Below are positions 19,445-28,677 of a stretch of 64,000 nt of DNA, piece by piece. The position numbers and the translations under genes are program-made. The stretch covers positions 8,556,001-8,620,000 of the forward strand of contig JAPFFF010000001.1 in NCBI GenBank assembly GCA_039105265.1. The letters are read 5' to 3'. The notes under the pieces were generated by a model. That model made no database searches. It was not told where the DNA came from and saw only the letters and a program-made list of their open reading frames with translations. How positions within the stretch are numbered: position 1 is the first letter of the stretch; every line of letters starts with the position of its first letter. Source of the DNA: Tritrichomonas musculus (taxonomy: Eukaryota > Parabasalia > Tritrichomonadida > Tritrichomonadidae).

Positions 19445-20820
19445 ATGAAATATGTTGCTAGACCAACCAAATTCAAATGTATTGAAGCATTTGGAATAAA
19501 CATTGGATCAACGGTCTATCAGTCATTTCTTTCTGCAGAATTTAGAAATGCAATTACACTTCTTGGCCAAAAAAAGTTTGTCAAAAAAATCGTTGAAAAA
19601 GCAACTGTTCAACAAATATGCTTTTTATTTAATATATCAACAAGACGTTATTATAAAGTACTTAATGATGTTCCATGCCCCAACTCTCCAGGAAAACTGC
19701 AACCTCCATTACAGCAATTATTGACTCACATCAGGTTGAAAACTATTGCTAGACGAGTCGTAATCCTCGCCTCCTAGCTGCGGAACTATTAAAAAAACGG
19801 ACAGGAGAAGAGCGATCTTTTTCACGGGAAGTGTCCAGAAATTTCATAAGAAGACATTCTGACCAAATTGATGAAACAAAAGCGTCTGCCGTTGACGATG
19901 ATAGAGCCAATATTGACCTTAATGAGGTCAAAAGATATATTCAATAAGTTGAAGAGGTTCTTGCAAGAAATTCAAATCCATACTTTTTGCTAAATATGGA
20001 TGAAACAGGCTTCGGACGAAGGCCGGAGAAAGGAAAAAGGAAATCCATTTTAATTTCAAAAAGCTGATCTCAGTCAAATTCATCCCTTTTGGAGAGAATG
20101 CACTGATATACATCACATCTCATTAGTCATGTGCGTAACAGCATCCTGTGATTATCTTCGCCCAATGCTGATCTCAACTCGAGCAAGGCATGATTCGAAA
20201 AGAAATAGCTAATCTTCACATGAATCCTGGCTATCCTATTTACCCATCCTTCCAAGAGGTGGAAGAATTTATTTATGACAAATTCCAAAAATGCATTTTG
20301 CGAGATACATTAAGACACATATTTCGGGAAAAATTCAAAGAATATAAAAGTTGCTTGTGAAAACTGATGGAGGATAAAAGAGTTTTCGCATCTATTGGTA
20401 ATATTGAACAAAATTTAACATTACTATCTCAGCATATAAGTGGGATACCTATTGAATTTATATTTAATTGTGACGAAATGGGTGAACAGGCATGAGCAGA
20501 TGCACAAGTAAAAACTCTTATTGTACCAGCTGGATATTCATATGAATACACACCATACCCAGTTAATAGATCATGGAAACGTGCATCTGCCCTTGTCGCA
20601 ATTATTAGGAATGGCAGGAACACCTCAATTTGCTGTTCCACGAGAAAATTTAGACTCTGAAATATTTCAAATTTTACACAAGAGTTCTTTTGAAGCAGTT
20701 CATACAAAAAAGGTTTTGTTACCACGAGCTCTTTTAAACATTTAAAAGATGGTTTGAAAATTCTTTTTTACCATTTTTACATAAACTCAGAAAAGAGCAT
20801 AATTACGATGGCCCAGCAGT
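19445..20820 (+). mobile_element. Decayed pogo/Tigger-like (DDE_1) transposase gene, copy 2
   Basis: Plus-strand remnant of the same broad family as the copy at 16237-17979. It opens at ATG 19445 (MKYVARPTKFKCIEAFG, then a helical DNA-binding-like region with QQICFLFNISTRRYY), changes frame near 19755 (NPRLLAAELLKKRTG), shows NMDETGFGRRPEKGKRK near 19995, and shows a second block near 20470 (FNCDEMGEQA-TGA-ADAQVK) followed by GTPQFAVPRENLDSEIFQ and AVHTKKGFV, homologous to the matching part of copy 1. Two NxDE-type blocks in one remnant suggest two overlapping or nested copies. Breaks are numerous. TGA codons at CL-TGA-KLMED and EQA-TGA-ADAQ look like former tryptophans. The recognisable part stops near 20820, where DUF3447 coding sequence begins. 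Confidence 0.75.
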
Positions 20821-21049
20821 CAAATACATTGATGAGGAAGGCTTTCAAGTTATAAACTTGTCTCATCTGATGAAATTGTTAGATGATCAAAATATCAGAA
20901 GTAACAAATATGACTTTGATTTATTATTACGTTTACTTTTATATATCGCTGATAACCATCATCGTGGTACTGATTTCTACGAGGAAATTTGAAAATTTCT
21001 TAAAAAATTGAAGAAAGAAATTCTTTAATATTTTTCAAATGATGAAATA

Positions 21050-21180
21050 CTAGGCTTTTGTGTCCGAAATTTTTTATATTCAAAAAGTTAAAAAAAGTAT
21101 CCAAAAATATCCAATTTGGATACTTTTCGGACATTTTTCGAAACTTTTTGAGAAAAAAAATTTCGGAAACAAAAGCCTAG
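21050..21180. mobile_element. 131-bp foldback element
   Basis: Nearly the whole segment is one imperfect inverted repeat: it starts CTAGGCTTTTGTGTCCGAAA and its reverse complement starts CTAGGCTTTTGTTTCCGAAA. The centre is the pair AGTATCCAAA and TTTGGATACT. Flanks are ATA on each side, too short to fix a target duplication. It interrupts the broken DUF3447 gene, so it is an insertion. Confidence 0.65.
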
Positions 21181-21316
21181 ATAAAATATTCAATAATATT
21201 AAGAGCAACAAAAGAATTCTTTTATTCATTATCGAAAATGAAATGCTCGTAATAGATAAAACAATTACTTCCATTATAACTAAATGTGAATACACAGACA
21301 ATTTTGATCAAAATTG

Positions 21317-22273
21317 AGATGGGTTCCGACTTGAAATAACGTATTTTTTTCATTTTAAAATAAATCTATCTTATTATATTTTCATTTTTTTAATAAACAT
21401 ATTTGAAGAATAAAATAGTTATATATTTCTTTATATTTTAATCGATCATTTATGTAAAAAGAAAGATCTAATACATTTATCTATTCATTTAAAAATTTAT
21501 CATTTTCAGATTATATTCATAATATAAAATAATATATAAATTAAACAACTTATTATTTTATTAAATTTTCGAAATATTGTTTATTAACCGAGATAAATGT
21601 ATAATATATCAAAAAATGGGAGAAATTTGTTTTTGTTTTTTCTCTTTGAATCTTGGATATATTTATATGTTTAAGCATTTTAAAAGTATTTAATTCTTTA
21701 ATTTAATATAATTAATTAATCTATTCTAAATTTTAGCGATTTAATTTTAAGATATAAACATTATTTTTTTTTTGAAAATAATATTCTCAAAAAGTTAAAT
21801 TTTAAGTTTATTATATACGAAATCCTCCAAAAACAAAGAAGATTTCACATTAAAAATGCATAATAATAAAATATCAATACTAATTTTTTTAATTTTCATA
21901 ATTAATGTTGAAAATTTAAGGGAAAAGGACTATATATAATAATTCATTTCGATGTTTTGAAAAAAATACTCAAAATCCATTTATTTCCAGGCAATTAGAG
22001 CAACTATAATATTGTTAATTAGTTTTAAATGAGTTTTCAGAAGTTTCAAATAGAATGATAAATACTAAATTTCTCTCAAAATTTTGAATGATATTCCTTT
22101 CAATTTTAAATTTTAAGATTAAAATATGATTATCTTTAAATATAAATAAATATATAATAATCGTATCGGTGTAATTAAAGAAAATCTTATATAATTAAAC
22201 ATATCATAATATGATTAAATAAAAAACCTATTAAGTCCCAAAAAGTCCCAGCATATTGAGTCGGGACCCATCT
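21317..22273. mobile_element. Non-autonomous DNA element with 8-bp duplication (957 bp)
   Basis: Direct repeats CAAAATTG flank it (21309-21316 and 22274-22281). Ends are AGATGGGTTCCGACT and, inverted, AGATGGGTCCCGACT. The interior is extremely AT-rich with no coding capacity. The left flank forms a perfect 18-bp palindrome (21299-21316). It lies inside the inverted part of the broken DUF3447 gene. Duplication length fits hAT, but the ends are not hAT-like; superfamily left open. Confidence 0.68.
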
Positions 22274-22798
22274 CAAAATTGTCAAATATTTTCATTAATG
22301 TTACATTTTTTGAAAGCAAAAATTGGTTTGTTTCAAATATCGGATGTTTAAATTTTTTTTTATTTTTAGTAACTTAAGCAATAAATTCATCGATAAGATC
22401 TTCTCTGATTAATTTACAAATATAATGCTCATTTTCACCAATTCTTTGCAATTCTTCATAATTTAACGGAAGATTTCTTGAATATTCATCTCTTTAATGC
22501 ATTTTAATAAACGGTTTTATTTGCTTGGAAAAATACTTGTGGTAACATTTGTCTGTGTATTCATCATTTGAAAAAATGATTTTGAAATGAAATCATCAAT
22601 CTGGCTTTATGCAATTCACGGCAGAAATGTTGAGCTTATCGATTTTCTTTTTTGCTAATACTCTTTTAAAAAAATATAGAAATAGATATAAATAGCTTAA
22701 CCAAAACTAAAAAAGGAAAATATTCAATTTATTTATCATATATTTCTATGAAATTCTAAATCAAATCATTCAATGATATTCAATATTTAATAATATTA

Positions 22799-23498
22799 CA
22801 GTCTTTTCGGGATTACAACGGAAATATCCACTTTAATAACGGAAATGTTCATTATGATTACGGAAATGTTCATTATGATAAAGGAAAAATTCGATTTCAT
22901 AACGGAAAGAGTAACCATTTTTTGTGAAAATCTTTTTTCTAAAACATTCATTTAAAAATCATGGTTTTATTTAATAAATTATTAATAAAAATATTTAAAA
23001 TCATCATAAATATGGAATAGATACCGAAATAGGGAGAATAAACATAAAGAAACTTTTTTTCAAAAAATATCATCAAAAATTTTTTCTCATAAAAATTGAA
23101 TTTAATGGAATATATATAATACTAATACATAATATAAACTATTGGTATCTGAAAATTACTAAAAATGTTCAGTTAATCTATTTTGTTAATATAATTTATA
23201 AGTTGATGCAAGAATATATATTTAGAAAGCATTCATAAGGCAACACATATTTGATATATTGGAAATTTAATTAAAATAATATATATAAATCATGATTTTT
23301 TAAGTGAGTGCTTTATTAAAAAAAATTTCACAAAAAATGGTTACACTTTCCGTTATGAAATCGAATTTTTCCGTAATCATAATGAACTTTTCCGTAATCA
23401 TAATGAACTTTTCCGTAATCATAATGAACTTTTCCGTTATCATAATGAACATTTCCGTTATTAAAGTGGATATTTCCGTTATAATCCCGAAAAGACTG
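22799..23498. mobile_element. Tc1/mariner- or pogo-type MITE (700 bp) with TA target
   Basis: Flanked by TA on both sides. Ends are CAGTCTTTTCGGGATTACAA and, inverted, CAGTCTTTTCGGGATTATAA. The inverted repeats are long (about 140 bp left, 185 bp right) and contain a 21-bp internal tandem unit (like ACGGAAATGTTCATTATGAT), two copies on the left and four on the right, so the arms differ in length. A related uninterrupted sequence at 25595-25616 shows the empty site (AATATTATGAAATTT), confirming the insertion and its TA duplication. The AT-rich centre has no coding capacity; open frames reading through the right end are fortuitous. Confidence 0.88.
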
Positions 23499-26007
23499 TA
23501 TGAATTTTATAAAAAAATTCATAAAACAGCACTTTGTATTGATATTGAAGAAGAAAACATTGAAATCATCAAATTATTACTAACGAATGATAAACTTGAT
23601 ATCAATCAACTGAATATTTCAAATATCATCCATTCTATAAAATTCACAATCAAATCATTCAATAGAATTCTAAATCAAATGATTCAATGAAATTCACAAT
23701 TAAATCATTCGATGAAATTTTAAATCAAATGGTTCAATTATATTCACAATCAAATGATTCAGTGAAATTCACAATCAAATCATTCAATGAAATTCACAAT
23801 CAAATGGTTCAATTATATTCACAATCAAATGTTTCAGTGAAATTCACAATCAAATCATTCAATGAAATTCACAATCAAATGGTTCAATTATATTCACAAT
23901 CAAATGATTCAGTGAAATTCACAATCAAATCATTCAATGAAATTCACAATCAAATGGTTCAATTATATTCACAATCAAATGTTTCAGTGAAATTCACAAT
24001 CAAATCATTCAATGAAATTCACAATCAAATGTTTCAATAAAATTCACAATTAAATCATTCGATGAAATTTTAAATCAAATGGTTCAATTATATTCACAAT
24101 CAAATGATTCAGTGAAATTCACAATCAAATCATTCAATGAAATTCACAATCAAATGGTTCAATTATATTCACAATCAAATGATTCAGTGAAATTCACAAT
24201 CAAATCATTCAATGAAATTCACAATCAAATGTTTCAATAAAATTCACAATTAAATCATTCGATGAAATTTTAAATCAAATGGTTCAATTATATTCACAAT
24301 CAAATGATTCAGTGAAATTCACAATCAAATCATTCAATGAAATTTTAAATCAAATGGTTCAATTATATTCACAATCAAATGATTCAGTGAAATTCACAAT
24401 CAAATCATTCAATGAAATTCACAATCAAATGTTTCAATAAAATTCACAATTAAATCATTCGATGAAATTTTAAATCAAATGGTTCAATTATATTCACAAT
24501 CAAATGATTCAGTGAAATTCACAATCAAATCATTCAATGAAATTCACAATCAAATGGTTCAATTATATTCACAATCAAATGATTCAGTGAAATTCACAAT
24601 CAAATCATTCAATGAAATTCACAATCAAATGTTTCAATAAAATTCACAATTAAATCATTCGATGAAATTTTAAATCAAATGGTTCAATTATATTCACAAT
24701 CAAATGATTCAGTGAAATTCACAATCAAATGATTCAGTGAAATTAACAATCAAATATTTCAATTATATTCACAATCAAATCATTCGATGAACTTTTAAAT
24801 CAAATGGTTCAATTATATTCACAATCAAATGTTTCAATAAAATTCACAATTAAATCATTCGATGAAATTTTAAATCAAATGGTTCAATTATATTCACAAT
24901 CAAATGATTCAGTGAAATTCACAATCAAATCATTCAATGAAATTCACAATCAAATGGTTCAATTATATTCACAATCAAATGATTCAGTGAAATTCACAAT
25001 CAAATCATTCAATGAAATTCACAATCAAATGTTTCAATAAAATTCACAATCAAATGGTTCAATTATATTCACAATCAAATGTTTCAATAAAATTCACAAT
25101 TAAATCATTCGATGAAATTCACAATCAAATGGTTCAATTATATTCACAATCAAATGATTCAGTGAAATTCACAATTAAATCACTCAATGAAATTTTAAAT
25201 CAAATGGTTCAATTATATTCACAATCAAATGATTCAGTGAAATTCACAATCAAATCATTCAATGAAATTCACAATCAAATGGTTCAATTATATTCACAAT
25301 CAAATGATTCAGTGAAATTCACAATCAAATCATTCAATGAAATTCACAATCAAATGGTTCAATTATATTCACAATCAAATGTTTCAAAAAAATTCACAAT
25401 TAAATCATTCGATGAACTTTTAAATCAAATGGTTCAATGATATTCACAATCAAATGGTTCAATTATATTCACAATCAAATGGTTCAGTGAAATTCACAAT
25501 CAAATGTTTCAATGATATTCACAATCAAATCATTCGATGAACTTTTAAATCAAATGGTTCAATTATATTCACAATCAAATGATTCAATGAAATTCCATAT
25601 TTAATAATATTATGAAATTTAATATAAAAATTCATAAAACAGCACTTTGTATTGCGATTGAAAAAGAAAATATTGAAATCATCAAATTATTACTAACGAA
25701 TGATAAACTTAATATCAATCAACTGAATATTTCAAATATCAACCATTCTATAAAATTAACAATCAAATCATTCAATAAAGTCTCAAATCGAAATATTTAA
25801 CTACATTCCGAATATCATTTTATTCATTGAAGTTTTATTTCACATCAATTCAAAAATTTCCAATAAATTAAAATAAAATACAGTTTTTAACTTATTTATA
25901 TGAGTCCCCCACATCATGCTGTTATGAAGCAAAATGTTGAAATCATCAATCTTTTATTAAGCCATAAAAACATAGATATCAATGCAGTTGATGATATTTA
26001 TCACTAA
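23499..26007 (+). pseudogene. Broken DUF3447/ankyrin gene, 3' part with expanded repeat
   Basis: Directly after the 700-bp element the plus strand encodes an ankyrin-like unit HKTALCIDIEEENIEIIKLLL ending INQLNIS, repeated almost identically at 25630-25740 (HKTALCIAIEKENIEIIKLLL) on the far side of a 1.9-kb minisatellite. A further ankyrin-like stretch (AVMKQNVEIINLLLSHKNID) lies at 25917-26000. The frame is interrupted by repeat-derived stops, so this cannot make a normal protein. It is the continuation of the fragment ending at 22798. Confidence 0.68.
23640..25600 (+). repeat. 25-bp minisatellite organised as 75-bp higher-order units
   Basis: About 78 contiguous copies of a 25-bp unit close to AATTCACAATCAAATGATTC plus AGTGA. 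Three variants (ending CAATGA, CAATTATA or CAGTGA, with cores CATTC, GGTTC, GATTC) alternate to give a 75-bp higher-order period. Since 25 is not a multiple of three, successive copies are read in all three frames, giving a 25-residue peptide period (KFTIKSFNEIHNQM...) in the long open stretches. Variant copies with TGA or TAA break it into pieces. The seed sequence (AAATCAAATCATTCAATG) occurs once at 22751-22774 in the ankyrin gene part, so the array grew from the gene itself. Confidence 0.9.
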
Positions 26008-26122
26008 AATAAATCATATTTTTTACTGATTATTTTTATGATTATAAACAATTTTTTTATGCAGAACGCGGATCGAATTGACTGATAACAGGGCAATCAA
26101 GTTATTATTTCAACCTTAGAAA

Positions 26123-27062
26123 ATGATAATATTAAAAACCAAGCTGGTTGATGATTTCCTAAAAAAGAGTTCAATAATAGGAAACGGAGCCACATCGACT
26201 GCTAACAAAGTTTTTAACATTTTAACGAATAAAGGCACACTTTGTTTGAAAGTACTGAAGAACGAACTTTTCAAAAAAGCTCCAAGTCCAAAAACAAGTG
26301 CAAAAGAAGACTTTTCTAATGATTTTGGAAGTGATGATGAAGATAACTTTGATGACCTAAAAGATAAAAATGTAATTGATCTTGACTTCGATAAAATCAA
26401 AAAACTTTACGCTGAATACGAAATGTTGTTTTACCTCGATCATCCCAACATTGTCACTGTCTGTGGATTGTATTTTGGAGACGAAACTCACAATCCTGCC
26501 ATTCTCACGGAATTCTGCAAATATACTTTAGACGAAGCAATAAAGAAAATAGTTACAGATGCTGATCTTGTTTCATTTACGAAATCGTTCATAAAACAAA
26601 ATCATTCATCGTGACTTGAAGATGAAAAACATTCTTGTAAATGGCAAGAAACATGTCAAAAATTGCGGTTTTGGCATTGCAAAAGTGACTGATCTCACAA
26701 CATACACATCACTTAGTCATGGCGTCGGCACTCTTCCTTTCATGGCTCCTGAACTCGTAAATCAAGATGAAGATTATAACGAAAAAGTCGACGTTTATGC
26801 TTTCGGTGTCGTGATGCACTTCATTCTTACAAGAGGCCAAATGCCTCCTTTCAAAGGAACGGGAAAATACATTGAATTGAAGTTACCAGATTCAATTAAT
26901 TCATTGCTTCAATCAACCATCAAAAGTTGCTGGTCGTTGCCGCCTGATTCGAGACCCAGCTTTAAAGAAATCAAAAAGCAAATCATCGAAAATGAATTCA
27001 AATTAATCGATGGAATTGAGAATGATATTCAAAATATTCTCAACCACTTGGGATTGAAATAA
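26123..27062 (+). pseudogene. Broken TKL-type protein kinase
   Basis: Two abutting frames make one kinase. The first (26123-26614, ATG start) has a glycine-loop-like IIGNGATSTANKV, LCLKVLKN for VAIK, an acidic insert, LDHPNIVTVCGLYFG and LTEFCKYTLDEAI. It then shifts frame just before the catalytic loop; the HRDLKMKN loop is read in the second frame (26616-27062), followed by VGTLPFMAPEL, VDVYAFGVVMHFIL, CWSLPPDSRPSF. The stretch between the hinge and HRD is shorter than normal, suggesting a deletion at the shift. DFG reads GFG (NCGFGIAK), so even the ancestor of this copy may have been a pseudokinase. About one frameshift and one deletion; not functional as it stands. Confidence 0.8.
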
Positions 27063-27938
27063 ACTTGGTTGGCCTAACATCATAACTACTTAATTTACTG
27101 AATTCTTAATTAATTTTGATTTTTCTTTTCTTTTTTCTTTCTTTCTTTTTTTCTTACTATTAATTTATATACAAAACAAATGTAAATGATAAAGTAAATA
27201 TGTTTATCAAATAGCAAAGAATATCGTAATTTTTATATTGAATTGCATCACTAATAGGCAAACGTTTAAAGCAAAATTCCTTTATCATTTCTTAAAAACT
27301 AATATTTCAAATTTGAAAATGTTGAATTATAAAAAAAAAATAGACAATTATTATTAAAAATACAATAAGTTAACTCAAATAGTTAAAGTGCTAACTAGCA
27401 CGAATTATGTTTTAAAATTTGATGAATTTGTTGCAATGATTATTCTGAAACATCATAAATATGCTTTTTCATTATTAAACATAATAAAATTGTTTTTGAA
27501 TCTTCATACTTTGAATATATATTTAGACACCTTGATATCCATTAAAAATTAGTTTATTAAAGAAATTAAAGCATAACTTTACAATATATCTTGTCAATTA
27601 ATAACAAAATCTTCAATTTAAACGTACGTTTTTTTTTTTTTTTTTTGATAAAAAGAAGTATTTGATTAATTGAAATTTTTCGAAAACAAAACACCTATAA
27701 TTATCATACTTAACTTAAGGACGAGAACATTTGATTGATTTCTTTATAACACAAATTTTTACGATTTTGAATTTATAATATTTCAATCAACATTGTTATA
27801 TAAAAGAATTTTTTTTTCTTATCTTTACCATATGCCATTTATGCTAAAAAGAATGCTTCATATTTTATACGAATTGAGATAATAATTGAAAAGAAAATTA
27901 ATAAAATTTTCTTAATTTTTTCAATTATTTAATTTCAG
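27063..27938. other. AT-rich intergenic region
   Basis: 876 bases with a T-run near 27630-27646 and pyrimidine tracts after the kinase remnant. I see no open gene, RNA gene or structured repeat. The right end, with a TTTCAG directly before the next ATG, should hold its promoter. Confidence 0.4.
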
Positions 27939-28463
27939 ATGAATAAAAGCAAAACCATTTCTAGAAGGAAACTTCAAGTTGATCCTAGATTTGAATTGAG
28001 AATTGGTACATTTGTGAACAGCAGACTTGAAATTTCTCCACCTCAAACAGCAAGGGATCCAAAGTTAACATACAAACACGTTGATTTAGATCTATCAAAA
28101 TCCAAAATGAATCAGAAATTCGATGAATTTTATTCTCCAGAAGAAGTTGTTGCAATTCACACATATGGATATGCAGTTGCTCATCAAAGGTATTCTGAAA
28201 ATGTTTGTCATACTTACGAAAAGCAATGGGAAGACGAAGAGAGGCTCAGAAAATGCAAATCAGCTCGTGTTAAAAAACCTATAGATCCAATAAAAAGAAC
28301 AAAAGATCAACATGTTACTGAGCGGATTATGGAAGATACTAGAAAAAGACAAAGGAAAAACAGACTATACTCCCAAATAATCAATAACGCAGGTATAATG
28401 TCTCGTCCACCGGATGAAAGATCAGGAGATCCATTGTCCCGTAGATTCCCTGTTTATGATTGA
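27939..28463 (+). CDS. Hypothetical basic protein, 174 aa
   Basis: An unrecognised 174-residue protein, rich in Lys, Arg and Glu, with no membrane segment or signal peptide. The central part has a conserved-looking block (FDEFYSPEEVVAIHTYGYAV, then YEKQWEDEERLRKCKSAR) predicted helical and the C-terminus is Arg/Pro-rich (RPPDERSGDPLSRRF). Composition and codon usage match neighbouring real genes. The ATG directly follows TTTCAG. It converges with the coiled-coil gene (gap 214 bp). A cytoskeletal or nuclear role would be guessing. Confidence 0.7.
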   Translation: MNKSKTISRRKLQVDPRFELRIGTFVNSRLEISPPQTARDPKLTYKHVDLDLSKSKMNQKFDEFYSPEEVVAIHTYGYAVAHQRYSENVCHTYEKQWEDEERLRKCKSARVKKPIDPIKRTKDQHVTERIMEDTRKRQRKNRLYSQIINNAGIMSRPPDERSGDPLSRRFPVYD

Positions 28464-28677
28464 TTTTTCAGAGTTTTTTTTTTTTTTTTGATAAGAATGA
28501 ATGTTTTTTAATAACAAATAAGCAAACAAACAAACAAAAAAAATTATATGTATTTAAAAAATGTATTTAACCGCAAAATAATTAAATTAATTATCTTATT
28601 GTTTTTTACAAAAGAAACGAAGATGGAAAAGCAATTTTTGATTTTATTGAAATAATCTATATATAAAAAAAATAAAA

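Larger units (their letters stand above)
20820..22798 (+). pseudogene. Broken DUF3447/ankyrin-type gene, 5' and middle parts
   Basis: From about 20845 the plus strand encodes NLSHLMKLLDDQNIRSNKY, YIADNHHRGTDFYEEI, KFLKKLKKEIL, YFSNDEI and, after a foldback insertion, NNIKSNKRILLFIIENEMLVID, the N-terminal pattern of trichomonad DUF3447 proteins. At 21301 the frame breaks, and the next part of the protein is on the minus strand (22550 down to 22281: KYFSKQIKPFI, LNYEELQRIGENEHYICKLI, REDLIDEFIA, IFETNQFLLSKN). It resumes on the plus strand at about 22580 (WLYAIHGRNVELIDFL). So a 1.25-kb piece, including a transposable element, is inverted. Several stops and frame changes are present as well. 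The 3' continuation lies beyond 23498. Related intact gene: 30257-32002. Confidence 0.72.

Noticed and set aside
23304-23690. 128-codon gene across the right end of the 700-bp element
   Set aside because: It joins element end repeats to ankyrin pseudogene sequence across a transposon boundary.
23687-25440. Several proteins made of 25-residue repeats
   Set aside because: The open frames come from the 25-bp period, are broken by variant units every few hundred bases, and have no start context.
23640-25600. CRISPR-like array
   Set aside because: Units are contiguous 25-mers without unique spacers, in a eukaryotic context; it is a minisatellite.
27930-27940. 3' splice site (TTTCAG directly before an ATG; similar ACAG/GCAG before 11790 and 12768)
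   Set aside because: Known trichomonad introns have a characteristic branch-site and ACACAG end with a matching 5' site; neither is seen, so these are more likely transcription-start context.
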